A stretch of DNA of 64,000 nucleotides from Cruorifilaria tuberocauda. Taxonomy: Eukaryota; Nematoda; Chromadorea; Rhabditida; Onchocercidae. Below are positions 37,601 through 54,260 of this stretch, in pieces. Position 1 is the first letter of the stretch. Every line of letters begins with the position of its first letter. The position numbers were made by a program, and so were the translations under genes. The stretch spans positions 186,001 to 250,000 of the forward strand of contig JABVXU010000003.1 in assembly GCA_013365365.1 (NCBI GenBank), in the 5' to 3' direction. A model generated the notes under the pieces. It saw only the letters and a list, made by a program, of their open reading frames with translations, was not told where the DNA came from and made no database searches.

Positions 37601-40600
37601 AATTATCTGGGCAAAAAGTGATTGATCTGCACAGAGAAAAGTGAGTCTTTTGGAAATTATATGGACCGATGTGGCGTATGGATCTGCTGAAATGTTTGAA
37701 AAAGAGAAATGTAGTTCTGAACAGGAAGGTACAAATGTTAAGTCTTTATTTTCAGTGTTGATCACATTACGATACCATCATCTACTGGTCGTGGCGTATT
37801 GCATCGGGTTAGCGAAGTTTTCGATTGCTGGTTTGAATCTGGATCAATGCCTTATGCTCAAAATCATTACCCATTCGAAAGAAAAAAAGATTTTGAGAAT
37901 AATTTTCCAGCTGATTTCATCGCTGAAGGTTTTTAGTCTCTCTTTTATGAATATAATATTGTCTAAAGGATAATGGGAAATTGAGTATGAAGAATTTTAT
38001 TCTCGCATGAAAGGTTATAGAGTTTTGGAGTCGGAAGATGATATTGTATTACATTATTAATTTGCTATTCGGAGAAAAAATAAAATATGTGGAAGGCAAT
38101 TGCTTATGTTGATGAAAGGAGTGGTTATTGGGATTTTTGACTAATAATAATTATTCAAAACAAAGGAGATCATCATTATATGATAGAATTTGCAGCCAAT
38201 TATAAAAATATGTGTCATGTCAATAATGGAAGCTAGAAAATGAGGTAAAAACCAAAGAAAAAGCCTGATTTATTCAGTTAATAGAACCTTTCCATACTTC
38301 ATAACAGTAAAAAAAAGAGTCCGCTGGTTAAATTTATTTGGTGGAATTTTGGTTTGATAACTAGGCTTTCGCTTGTGGTTCACCTCGAAATGGAATGAAG
38401 AAGTTGGTAGTACAATGACTTTCTTTTATTAAATTGCCTCTCTTTTGAAATTCATTTAATTTCCCAAATACACATGTTTCAGTTTCTAATCAGATTGTAA
38501 ATTCATAGGTATCGATCAAACTCGAGGTTGGTTTTATACCCTTATGGTTCTCTCAACCGCACTCTTTAATCGACCACCGTTCAAAAATCTTATTTGTAAT
38601 GGTCTGGTACTTGCTGCTGATGGCTCGAAAATGTCTAAACGAAAAAAAAATTATCCGGACCCTTTGGATGTTAGTTGCGGGAGTTTGTATAAATTTTGAG
38701 AATATACAAATATGTCTCTGTGATATTGATCATTTCGAACGTAAACGGTTTTATAGATTATTGAAAAATATGGTGCTGATGCTTTGAGAGTTTATTTGAT
38801 CAATTCACCCGTTGTACGTGGAGAGAATTTGCGTTTTCGGGAAGAAGGTGTTAGAGATATACTGAAGGATGTATTATTACCATGGTACAATGCGTACAGA
38901 TTTTTCGTCCAGAATGTTCAGATTTATGAATCTGTTGGTTTTTATTTACTCAGTCTTTTTGTTTTTTTATTTAAGAAGTGCTAGCATCATTTATACAAGA
39001 CAATATATTTTAGATCTAACATGTAATACTTCAGAATTACCAACTTTCTGTTCTACAAAAAGGGCTTTATTTTGAAATAAATCGTTTCGTATTTTAGATG
39101 AACAATGAAGGCTTCACATTACTAGAATTTGAGTCGGTTAATATTATGGATAAATGGATTGTATCGTTTACGAACAGTTTGCTGAATTTTGTTAGAAATG
39201 AAATGGGTGTATATCGACTTCATGCAGTCGTCGCACCATTAACGAAATATTTCGACTCTTTGACAAATTGTTATATACGTTTAAATAGAAAAAGAATGAA
39301 GGTAAGTCTTTTTTTTTTCTTCTAGGTTTTCATAGAGTCTGATTAAATCTATAGCAAGTGTATTGTAGCCTCTAAAAACTTGCGTGTCTTTTATGCAGTT
39401 AATGCTTGTCGCATTAGAAATACCTCATCTCTGTTATCTTGGTTTAATCTGTAGTCCATTTATGTCCTGATGTTGGTGTATATACCTACATTAATTGGAT
39501 AGCTTCTCTTATCTCTTTAAAGTCTAATTTTTTAGCTTCCATCTTTTGTTACACTGTATTTTATTTCCGTCTTTTCTGTGCTCAGTTTTAATCATCATTG
39601 TTTTCATTAGATTATTCTATTCGATATGCTCAAATAAGAACCTACATAAATTTAGGGTGAAAATGGACCACAAGATTGTGCGCACAGTCTTTCGACATTA
39701 GGAAAAGTTCTTCTGCTGGTAATTCGACTTATGGCACCATTCACGCCTTTTTTTTGTGAATATTTGTGGCGTAATTTACAGCATATTTCTTTATCGCCCA
39801 GTGAATCTGTGCATTTCGAAATGATCCCACAACCATCGTAAGAATTTTGTTAATTGTTTTTAAGTCAATTGTTTAGTGAGTTTAGGCTACATGTCAAGTA
39901 ATTCAGAGACATTTCCACTTTAACCGATGTGTGAAATCATATTTTCCACCCAGATAAAATTAGTTAGTATGGGACACTTTGGAATATATTTGTTTTCGTT
40001 AGCTCATTATTGCTTTACCCTTTTCTTAGGCGATTGCAAGACAATCCTCTTTTTGGCTTTTTTAGTTTAAATTTGAAATCTCAAAAAAAATGTCTCATTT
40101 AAAAATTTCAGCCATGACTTAATAGATAAATCAGTGGAGAGAAGAGTTGCAAGAATGAGAACAGTAATTGATATCGTCCGGGTTTTGCGGGAAAAAAAGG
40201 GAATACCAGTCAAGGTGCCTAAATTTATATATTTTTTCACGTCGTAGTTCATTCATAAATCTTTACAAATTCTTTCATCTCTGAGTTTTTCGGGATATAA
40301 TTGTTATATGTAGTATATTTCTACTAATGCTACTAAACTAACATTTTGCAGTATCCACTGAAAGGGATGATCGTAATCAACCGTGAAGAGCAGTTCTTAG
40401 ATGACGTTCTCTCACTACAAAATTATGTTATAGCAGAAGTTAATGTAAGGACACTAACAGTTTCGCACAATAAGGAGAAGTATGGTGTATATTTGAAAGC
40501 TGAACCAAATTTTCGCTTACTTGGAACCAGATTGAAAAGTGATCAGAAGAAAGTTGTTGATTACCTGAAGGTTGTTATATACAGATTTAAAAGATGTTTC

Positions 40601-41968
40601 TATATATTTTATATTGTTCTTTGTTGAAAGTTTAAGCATTTTCAGCTTTAGGTTTTCATCAATTATATTATTTCTTTTGATAAATTCAGGATATTTCAGT
40701 TACTTAGATTTTCGAAATATTTGTTTGTACTCAATATTTGTTCTAGTTGGAGGGATTTCCTTTTTTCCAGAATCAAGTTACCGAAAATGAATTGGAGCAG
40801 TTCGCGAAGCGAGGTACATTGAATATATTAGGTTATGAATTGACTACTGAAGAGGTGAGATTATTATATGCATGTCGTGGTGTTCAAACTGCTGATGAAC
40901 AAATGGAAGCGCATTCAAATGGCCAGGTACTTGTGAAACTGTATTATTATTGTTATTTGCTTATATCCGATCATAAAGTTTTAATATTTTAGGGAAAACT
41001 GATAGGATTCCTTGATTTATGGTGATTCTTAAATTTTATACAGCCATAACTTTTTTACGAAAATTTCTGGTATACTTTGAGAATTTTTACTGCATTATTT
41101 AGACGATAGTGATAGTGGATGTGAGTGAAGATGATGCTCTGAAAGACGAAGGTTTTGCACGTGAAATTATCAATCGCGTTCAGAAACTTCGCAAAAGTGT
41201 AAGCTTTTTTTGCTATCGGAAATAGATGTAACAGAAAATGAAAAAATGATGGATCTTTTTAAGCTAACTTTTGACTTCATAATGTTATCGTTCTTTTCAG
41301 TAGAAGTTGCATTCTAGATCTTTATTCAGATTTTAACACCAGAGTATCTGTAGGCTAAACTGATGCCAAACGATAAGGCAATAGCATATTTCACAGTAAA
41401 TCCTTCTACTCATCGTTTGGCTGCAGTAGTTAAAGACTACAATGAATTTATTGAAAACGCAACTGGTACGCCACTATTTTTGTCCAGTGTGCCGAGTGAT
41501 GCAATATCAATAGCGGTATCTTGTAGCGCAGTGAAGAATGCAAAAGTAGAGGTGTGTTGACACATAATTTCAAAAGGTGTTTAAATATGTTATTAGATGA
41601 TAATATATAGGAAAAATCTATGTTTGTTCTCTGCCTGAAATAGATCATTTTTCGTATTTCTACACTTGGCCATTTTTCGATGGACATTTTTAACTGAATT
41701 GGTTTAGTTACATCTGGTATGCTATCAAACGCCTTCATCAGCAGTAACAGTGTATTATGGTTCTCGAAAGCATCACATATTATTGGTTTCAAATGATCAA
41801 CTCTTAACATATACCAGATTGCTTTATGAGATACGTGCTGTTTTTTCTTTGTGGTCCAAATCAAAGTTATTACTTTCCTTAGAGCCACCACCAATGACAA
41901 CATATATTTCGTCCAAATGTAATATGCTTGATTTGGCTGACAAAGATATTTATGTCTTTATTACTTGA
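34700..41968 (+). CDS. iars-1: Isoleucyl-tRNA synthetase, cytosolic
   Basis: Twenty-one phase-consistent exons give 1147 residues, about the length of the C. elegans enzyme. The class I HIGH motif is HYGH (57-60) within [17 protein letters not shown]. The editing (CP1) domain has [11 protein letters not shown] and [24 protein letters not shown] and [14 protein letters not shown] are typical of IleRS. The KMSKS loop is KMSKR (603-607). The anticodon-binding domain starts after WYNAYRF-like [11 protein letters not shown]. It charges tRNA-Ile in the cytosol; no targeting peptide is visible (start [10 protein letters not shown]). Exons: 34700-34803, 35004-35181, 35286-35405, 35557-35691, 35865-35949, 36033-36199, 36513-36722, 36942-37097, 37195-37352, 37440-37640, 37756-37928, 38509-38669, 38757-38933, 39098-39301, 39656-39837, 40112-40214, 40352-40570, 40771-40926, 41103-41198, 41354-41551, 41708-41968. 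The C-terminal UNE-I part is short. Confidence 0.96.
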
Positions 41969-42915
41969 ATTTATAAGTAAAAGTGTTCAAGTATTCGGAA
42001 TTGCTGTCAGTTCATAATCTCTGCTTAATCATGACTTTTTTCAAGTTTTTTTCATTAAAGTCTCATCTGTATTTAAAGTTTTTAATTTGATTATTGTATC
42101 TGCTTTATGATATTCTGTAGTAGTTCCTAAACATTTTGCTCGTATAAGACTATTAACTTCTAATTTTTTGCTTTTTTGTGACTAGATAACATATGGGATG
42201 GTTTAAAATGTTTGATGAGTATACACTTTTTTCCACTTGAGTGATATAAGATTTCAAAATATTTTCTAGATTTTCTGTTTAATATTTATACCATCTCCAA
42301 TAATATTGTTCTTAGCTTTAATATTGTACTTAGTTCATTTAGTTGTAGTACCGCTGTGCACTTTAAACTTACAGAATTCGTAATGATTACTCCTTTCTGG
42401 TGTACTCAGAGTTTTTATTCCATGGCATTGTTTTCCGTTGACGCAGTTTTATTATTTCGTCAATTGAATTTGTTGTTGGCTTATAACTTTGTTACATATT
42501 TGTGAATCTCAAATCAAAAAACCTACAGTTTTCTATTTCCATTACATTTTTAAATATTAGGAAACTATAGGACAAAAAAATTCCTCTTCACTGTTTCTAT
42601 ATTTATCTCGTTAGATGTTGCACATTGGAGTTTATGCTAATAGATTCGAGAGGAATTTTTCTGTTTAATAGGTAAGCGATTATTAATTATTAGTTTGAAA
42701 CAAAAGAAAACGCTTTTAAAATTCACCATGTGGTTGAAATGTACTGTTAAAGAAGTATGGCTAATATTCAGATGGAATGTCTAATTTCTTCCAAGAATTT
42801 GATGACAAGTTTCGTCTATTCAAAAATTCGCATCAATACAGTTACACCAAAGAAGCTAGAAACAGTCATGATGACACGGCAAACAATAGCATAGAAGTTA
42901 AAAGTGGCGATACAC
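41969..42915. other. Convergent intergenic spacer (iars-1 / CCDC102)
   Basis: About 950 bases of AT-rich DNA holding two facing 3' ends. No coding signal is seen. Confidence 0.6.
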
Positions 42916-46204
<3,289 letters not shown>

Positions 46205-46211
46205 CGTTTCT
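46205..46211 (-). promoter_or_regulatory. Likely trans-splice acceptor of the CCDC102 gene
   Basis: On the minus strand TTTTCCTTAG ends at 46210, five bases before the ATG at 46204. This is typical placement for a spliced-leader acceptor and it favours this start over an in-intron ATG at 45834. Confidence 0.5.
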
Positions 46212-47187
46212 AAGGAAAAAGCTGAGAGAAAACCCGAGCTTTCAGACAGTCGGCATGGTGCTTAAGCGAAATGATAGAAGAATTGTTGCCCGAGTGGAGT
46301 GGAAACACCTGACGCTTACGCGCGCTTCATCCACCTTACTTTCCTGTCATAGCACCGAATTGATATGAAACTTCAATTTAAGAGCTTCAGCAAAATACCC
46401 ACTTTCACTAGTTAATTTCCTGTTAAAACATCTATTCTCTGAATATTTAATTTATTCGCGGAACATTACTCGTCAGTTGATACTCTTTTCCCATACGTTT
46501 TCTTCATTTTTGTCTGAACTGCTTGATATTGATTGCTTGAATATTTTTTATAGTTTGGAAATTCTTTTGCTGACTTGTTGAACAGGTTATCACATGCTTG
46601 TCAAGATGTTTATCATGTCATTTTATGCGTGAGCAAAGTGAAAACAATTTATCAATTGCACTGTTAATAACTCTCTATGAAATAATTCTGTAACTAATAT
46701 TTGGAGTAACCAATATTTGATCAAGTTCTAAAAATTTAATTACAATTTGATTACGATATTAATTGTTCTATTTTCTTTTTTCTGATCATACTTACCATGC
46801 TTAACTTCTGTTTCAAAATGATAAAGACGAAAGATTTTAAAAATTTTGAAGCTTTGCTATTTCTATAGAAGTTTTTTAGAAGAGATTGGAAAAAGAACAA
46901 AATGATATAGAAAAAAAGGATACAGCTAAAACATTAGCAAATAACATTTCAAATGATTTCCTTAGTTACTTTTTAGAAAATTTCTCGATGGAAGAGAAAG
47001 ACAAATCGGATTATAGCAGCACCACACATTTAAATATTGAAATTACAATCAGAATAATTGTGCTGAGTGAGAGTTTCATAAAACGATCACAACAAGTTAA
47101 TTCCTGTTCGAAATGATAGCATTAATATACACAACAACATTGATGAATATTAATATCTGCAACTTAACAATTCGAATTCTCAACCTT
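46212..47187. other. Spacer between CCDC102 and the membrane-protein gene
   Basis: About 1 kb between two genes on the same strand. A GC-richer patch at 46205-46345 is probably the CCDC102 promoter or outron. A 76-codon plus-strand frame at 46886-47116 is Lys/Glu/Ser-rich but has no splice context. The two genes could share a polycistronic pre-mRNA, but the spacing is long for that. Confidence 0.4.
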
Positions 47188-50074
47188 TCACTTTAACAAT
47201 CTATCATATCTATCTAAATTTGAATTAGGTGAGAAACAAAAGTGGTAACAGTTCAAGATTAACTCCAGCTGCAATGTTTTGAACTATTCATGAAAAAAAA
47301 AAACTTACACTTGCAATAATCCATTCCAATCTATAACAAAGTAAACCAGCTTTCTCACCATTAGGGCGTGCTGCATAATATACTTCTATAACTCCAATAA
47401 GTAAATAACCAAATGAACCAACTAAGGTGGTCAAATAGTCCTAAAATCAATGCATCAGTGATATCTTTGTGTGTTTTGTTTGTTTCTTTATGCATATATG
47501 TGTGTGTATGTGTAAGCAAATGAGAATTGAACCGTTTTTGGAAAGTTTCATAACAAAATAAACAAATTGTGAAAAAATATTTGTATGAGGAAGAAGAAAA
47601 GAGAGAAATTCCTGTGTTCAATGTGCAACTTTCTCGGCAAATTTCATGTGAAATTTCAAGTGAAGGAAAAAAGAAATGAAATGGTAAATTCATTTCATTA
47701 AGAAATTGAAGTAATGATGCACTATTATGCGAATTGGTGGTGAGAATAACATGATGACCCGTTATGGTTTACACGGAATTTCGGATTGAAAATAGGATGA
47801 AAGTTATAATTCATTTTGCGTTTTCCATATTATCAAGTTTTTTGGAAAAATTGTGACTAAAATGAAACAAAGTTTTTTATAGCATTTTACGTGAATTTGT
47901 TTTCTTAAATGAGGAAAGAACGAAATAACTAACAAATCTTCGCCACAACATATATCGATAAGCCAAGTGAACACTGAACAACATGATAAGAGATAGAGTT
48001 GAGAAGGAAGAAGAAATGCCGAGAACCAAACCTTGCCATTTCGGTTTCTGTCCTTTTCACAAATGCATAAATAGACATTTCACGCATCGGAGCAACTATA
48101 AGTCCTATTATGACAGCTCCAATTAGCTAAATCGCTCTTATAAAATCAAAATCATTAAATTTTGTAATGTTATGCAAAAGGAACCTAATGATAATTTTTT
48201 TCCTTATTTCATTAAGCAAAGGGAGACCGAAACAAATCTAATTAATTGTAATAACCAATAAGAAAGCATCGTGATTTCAGAAGTGAATTGTACTTAGGTT
48301 CCCTTTATCAACGAAATTCTCAGTTTATGAATATCTAAACAAAATACGGCACTTTTTTTGCACAATAATAGAACGTAGGAAATCCTTTAAAATTTAATTG
48401 CTATTATTTGAAAATCTAATTATTAGCAGTCAGCAGTACTTCAAGTAATGTTTTTTTAAATACTTCGTGTTCAAATTACACCTATTTCTAATCATAAGGT
48501 AGGTATGATTCAAAAATGAATGAATAAAAAAGGATTATTTTGTGATTTATTAAATTATTCAAGAATTAAAAAATTACCAACCAATTCAACTGCTTTAACA
48601 GTAATTCTCATCATAATGGAATATCGCTGGCCGTACTTGTCTTCCTCTGTTTTTACTGCATTTATGATACTTGGCGGATAGGTTGCATAACTTGGAGCAT
48701 AATACGGGCGTATTCGTCTCAGTGCTGTGGGTCGCACATCCAATTGCACTATAATTCATATCAATTTCATTTTTTATTTTCTTTACAAATATAAAAATTC
48801 ATCCTATATTCTTTGCAAAGAGCGTGAATTTGCTTACCTCTGTACAGTCCACGAGAGTAACGAGATTGTCGATCGATTGGATTGCCACCAAATTCTGATT
48901 CCTATGGAGTGATAATTTGAATATTCTTTTGACTTTGAGATATTTAAAAAGATTAATAATATTAACCTGATATGTTTGCAGTTGGCCAGAAGGTCCTTTC
49001 TTTTTTCGATACGGCCACTTTCTGGCATCCTTCCAAGGATCAGAATAGTTTCTAAAATAAGGTATTATCGAATTTATTTCTTGCTAACAAATTATCACGC
49101 ATATATTCATAATAAAAGTAGGAATATTATAGGATTTTAATTGGATTATATTTGGAAAAAATATTTCAAGCAGTCAATTTGAAGCTGGCACCTGTATTCT
49201 CTTGGATCAAAGAAATATGGATCGAGCGCATAATCACGATTTCGTTTGATATACATTTTGTGGAATTTCGGCTGCATAACTCGTGTTGGTACAGTTCTAA
49301 AAAAGAAAATTAATTAAGAATTTTTAAAAAGACAACTTCTAAATAATTTCCGAAATATTTCATGTCATATTCATGTATGTAAATGTGAAAACAGATATTG
49401 CAGTAGTTATACATTTATTGATATTTAGTTTTTCTAATGATTGCTTAATTAGTTGATTCCCAAATTACAATATCAATAAAACCTAAAATTTCTAACATAC
49501 GAATAAAAACTTTCTTTGATTAAAGTTTTAAAAAATGAAATGATGTAGCTCTTATTTAGTGTTGCGAATGAAAGATCTAAAAACCTGGATCGTTGATAAA
49601 ATGCAGGACTGATATCGAATTGTAAATAATTTCGATAGGCCGTATTTTGGTTTGGATGTGTGCAATAATAGGGACTTATTCCGGCACGATCTAAATGAAA
49701 ATAAAGCTAAAGAGAATTTCAGAAGTGAATGAATTTTGCGAATGCAAGAGAAATTAAGTTAGACAAAGCCAAAAGTACATACATTCTCTTGCTTTATGAA
49801 GTATGTCACTGAGAAATACAAACACTTTTAAAGACTACCATCTGTTTTTCAAACTAACTTTTAAATTATCAGTAATAAAACTGATATCTTTCATATCTTA
49901 CAAAAAAAATCTCGTGATTACGGGTTCAAAAAATTCTTTAAAAATAAACGAAAAATTACCATTAGTGGGATTAGTGGAATAGGAGACATAAGAAGAATAA
50001 TCAAAAAGTGAGGCAGGAAAAGTAGTAATACCAGTAGTATTTGATTGAATACAAGTAGGATTGTTGTACATCAT
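47188..50074 (-). CDS. Uncharacterised membrane protein, about three transmembrane segments
   Basis: Nine minus-strand exons join in phase: 50074-49960, 49690-49585, 49296-49192, 49051-48967, 48901-48838, 48748-48582, 48126-48061, 47440-47309 and 47268-47188, giving 306 residues. The first 205 are Tyr/Pro/Arg-rich and probably cytoplasmic (AGISPYYCTHPNQNTAYRNY; ALDPYFFDPREYRNYSDPW; RRIRPYYAPSYATYPPS). Three hydrophobic segments follow at about 209-226 (AVELLIGAVIIGLIVAP), 239-258 (LVGSFGYLLIGVIEV) and 272-294 (LEWIIASLELILNCYHF). The tail is short and polar. This layout resembles tetraspan or MARVEL-like scaffolds, but I see no diagnostic motif and assign no family. The start codon is chosen as the first of two adjacent ATGs; the frame stays open further upstream, so an earlier exon is possible. 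Confidence 0.68.
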
Positions 50075-50290
50075 TATTATCAGGATCAGATGGTAGTAGT
50101 CGGGACGTTGACAAGGTAATGTTAGCGGTAATGATGGCGGCCCTGTCCCTGCCGTTCTCGTTAGATATGCAAATAATTGAAGATTTTACGTAGGATATAT
50201 TCGAAAAGTTTAACACTAGAGTTAAGGTTATAGCGGGAGCACTCAGAGTGCTTCACTTGCAACCGATAAAACAGTTAATAGTTTCCAAGT

Positions 50291-50306
50291 TACATTCCGG
50301 AATGTA
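50291..50306. promoter_or_regulatory. 16-bp perfect palindrome of two inverted ACATTCC sites
   Basis: TACATTCCGGAATGTA reads the same on both strands. Each half contains ACATTCC, the core bound by TEAD-family factors (EGL-44 in C. elegans). It lies about 215 bases upstream of the membrane-protein ATG. Binding is inferred only. Confidence 0.35.
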
Positions 50307-53300
50307 AACTGTAAAACATCGATTCAATGATGTCATAGCACAAATTTTTATTTTATTACTCTAACAATAGCGTTTTAATTTTGAAATTTGCCTGTTCCGT
50401 TCATCATCCCAAGTAAAGAATTATTGTAGTTTCGTTTTTAGATCGTTTTTAAGAAAGATTAGAATTGATAGGAAATTTGATTCGTACTTAGCATTAAATA
50501 AATGATTACAGTTTTGTTCTATCAGTACAAAAAACCATAGAACTTGCTAAATGATTTAAATATGTTCATTTTGTAAAAAGAGATATACAATATCAAGGAA
50601 AAAAATACTTATTAAATTTTCCCTACAAGATCTAATTCAGAAAACTAGTAAACTTTAGCAATAAATACAGAAGTGAGCATTTTCAAATCTACCAACAAAA
50701 AATTAAATGGAAATTGCTCGGAATGAATTGAAATACGCATTTTGATTTTCGTTTAAAGTTAAGGTGTTCGTCAGTTTTAGAGATAAGACAAATGCAAATT
50801 TTTAAGCAATTTTATTTTGGGAAATTTATTCGATAAGTCAAAATAGGATGGTAGAAACATTTGCAAGATAATGTTAGTGCTCTAATAAGCTGTGATATTA
50901 TTTAAAAAAGTTTTTTCTTAGTTTTTTATATTTCGAATTATATTTGATAGTCGAATTTTGAGACTTTCCTTTGTTACTGAATAGGCAAAATCTTAAATAT
51001 TTTCAAATTGTAAAAAAATTTTTCAAAATAAGTCACTCAGTCAATCGTTACTATATGTTCCTACTCTTGTCATCAACTAGATTTTTTCGTCAAGTAGAAT
51101 AAGTAACAACATATCTTTTTGAAATGGGACGATTTGAATTTTTATAAACTTATTAACGAAGAGTAATTTAATAAAAAGTAATAATGCCGAAAGAATATGT
51201 TGTCGATAGTTTGTTAATAAATGGCAGTTTATTGTAATAAAAAATAAATTATTAAATTGTTCACAAAAATATCGAGAAAATTGATCTTTATGAAAGTTTG
51301 GATGCGAATATTTATAATTATCAGACGTACCTAAAAAAATCATAATTTTTTTTGCTTTGCATTTACTTGATGATTTGTCAAGTTTGATAATGACTTTAAT
51401 TTTAACGTAAAAAGTTGTGATTACTTCACATAAAATTAGAAAAAGTAAAATCGAAAAAAAAACGCTTTTTTCTTCATGTGAGCTGAATATAATATATTAT
51501 TTCAAGATGCATTGGCCCAAAGCAACACAATTTCCTCGAATTCGAATTTTAATAATGATTATAATTAGAAATCATTCTTGATTGTTCCACTGCCAATAAA
51601 TTATTTAAAAATCAGCAACTCTACAGAAATGTCACAGGAAAAATTTATAACCTTTTTATTGACGTTTATATAAAAATACTCCCTTTAATTTTCTTCCACT
51701 TCCTCACGCTTCATCAGAAAATTGTGTTGAATAAAATTTTTGATGTTGAAAAAAACGAATTAAAAATTGAAACTTTTAATTCATCATATATTGCTGTAAA
51801 TTGCTACAATTAAAAACAGAATCTGAAAATCAAATAATTGTTCTGAGCGAAAACAGAGAAAGAATTTATTCATTCGAGAAAACGGAAATAAAAAAAATGA
51901 CACTAAAAAAGTTCGATTTCTCCCTAATTTATATTGTAGCAAAAAGTTAAAAGAGAGACGATATTATATAACTCTATCACTTTCAATTTGTTCAGTTTTT
52001 CTTAAAATTTTCTCGTTAAACAACAATCGAAGACTTTAAAATTTCGAAGTAAATCCGTTTCATCTTCTCACATATAAATTGCCACATAAATTCTATATTT
52101 CGGACAGTTGGAAGATCATTTTCCGGAAAGTGAAAAGTTAGCAGGAATGCATTGTTATTAATATAAAATTAATTAAAAATTTTTTTTTGTCTTAACACTG
52201 TGAAAAGAATTTTATGTCTACACAAAATTTTCTTTCATTCGTATTATTTGAACCAAAAGACGCTAATATTAGTAATAATATAAAACTCGAGAAGTTCAGG
52301 CATAATTCTTAAATTGAGATGTGTACAAATAGGGAATTTAAACGCACGGATAATTTCAAACTCTGTTCATTGTATGTGGAATACTGAGATATACCAAGAA
52401 TTAGTATCTTCCATCTCTTTGAAGCTTCCAAAATAAAAAGAAAATATTTTAAGCACCAAGAAGTCTTGTTGATTGCTAATAATGATATATATTGCCATTG
52501 AATTAATAAAGACAGAAGGGTGAAGGAGGGAGAGAGAAGGAAGTAAAAAGAAAGAAGTGAATTAGAATGTGTGATATTATGATTATTGCAGAAACAAATA
52601 GATGTATTTTGAAGTGATGGGTGATCGAAATTATGATTTCATAATTTGCGTGAAAAAGAAATAAATTAAAAGTATACTTGGTGTTGAGGTGAAAGATAGT
52701 GCCCGATAATCAAATGAGCTGATTACTTCAAGAGTTATAATGGAAAAAGAGGAAAAAAGACGGAAAAGAGGGAGCAAGGGACAAGATGAAAGATGACAAT
52801 TTGTTGTAGTAAAATTTGTCGAAACTAGGATCTCATTCCCTTATACTTTTTTGGGTTATAGTAGAGACTTCCAATACTAGTTTTCACTGGATTATTAAAA
52901 ATAATAAATCGTTATCTCTATTTCTGTGTTAATTGAATTCCTTGTACTTCTATTCCTACTTGGAGCTGTTTGAAAAATTAAATAGGTATAAGGAACTTAA
53001 TTTAGAAGAATTTATCTTTTGCTTAACTTTTACAAATTAAGCATTGAAATGAATTATTAATTCGTGACTAACAGACAATTATCGATAAAATCAAAATTTA
53101 TAACAATGATGGATGAGGGGAAAAGTATTTTAGTTAACGCCTTCCAGTAAAATAATATCAAAATCAAACTGATTTTATTTCATATTGGCAGAAGACTTAT
53201 TAAGAATTAATGAAAAATTATTTAAATTCAGAGTGCTCCAAAAGCACAATGTTTTGCAAGGATTTCTTACTTTTAATCAGAATTTTTAATTTGAGAATGA

Positions 53301-53775
53301 AAATTTCTCATAAAAAATTAGAAATGCGTCTGAATCAATTAATAATTAATGCTTGCAGAGTTATTTCCCTTAATTTTTAATGGAAAAAGCTACTCGACAT
53401 ATAAATTGAGTGGAACAAATTCGCGCCAACTTGTTTAACATTCTAGAAATGAAAAGAATAAAAACAGAAATTACAGTTCATTGCGGTACTTTTTCTAATA
53501 AAGCATGCATTACTGTATGTTGCAGTCGTGCAGTGCAACTTACAATGTTTAGAGTAGAGGGTAAGATCAATTATGCAATGAAGATGATCATTTCAGTCGA
53601 TAATGAGTGTGATATGATTAAATTGATATAAATATTTATTCTGGTCTACATTATTTGATTTATAATGAGAATTTGGATAGATGGAACTAAGTCAATCTTG
53701 AATATAATTAAAATATATAGTTCAGGAATCAGGATAATCCATTTTCATTATTCAATATTTTTGATTAATTAAAAT

Positions 53776-53820
53776 CTATTAATTGTCATGTGATTGTCAT
53801 CTATTAATTGTCATGTGATT
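53776..53820. repeat. 25-bp tandem duplication
   Basis: CTATTAATTGTCATGTGATT at 53776 recurs exactly at 53801, a 25-base period. The copies are adjacent. Confidence 0.9.
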
Positions 53821-54210
53821 TTTTTCACTCGTAGAAAGTACCGTTAAAATCCTTAGCTCAACCGATTAGCTTCATTCCGAACATTGGTAGTTTATCAAAT
53901 TATAAAAACCTGTAATTAATTCTAAATATTTTCAACTGCTAATTACATTTAGCTTAAGAAAAAACTGTCTGAAACGCAAGAAAAAAGGATAAAATAGTGA
54001 TTAGAGTAAATGCATTTGTAGAAAATAGATAGTGTGAAGAATGCGTTTAATAAAATATAACCGGGAAAGAAGACTTAATATGTCTTTCTAATATAAATTC
54101 AATACCAAATCGTTAGTTAGAGTCATCAACCAAACTAACCTTCCATATTGTCATTATGAGATATGTTTTTAACATATCAATTTCAACACATCAATTTTTT
54201 GGAGTCTCTA

Positions 54211-54260
54211 AATATATATATATATACACATATATAAACATGTATATGCTTATATACACT
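54211..54260. repeat. TA-rich microsatellite
   Basis: An imperfect run of AT, AC and ATATAA units. Its length is likely to vary between individuals. Confidence 0.8.

Noticed and set aside
46886..47116. 76-codon Lys/Glu/Ser-rich plus-strand frame
   Set aside because: No start context, no splice partners, and it lies between two minus-strand genes; likely chance in AT-rich DNA.
50295..50306. GGAATGTAAA, resembling the miR-1 seed
   Set aside because: It is half of a palindrome and the rest of the mature miR-1 sequence and a precursor hairpin are absent.
53515..53545. Short hairpin (GTATGTTGCA ... TGCAACTTAC) as a microRNA precursor
   Set aside because: The stem is only about ten pairs with a small loop, too short for a precursor, and it does not extend outward.
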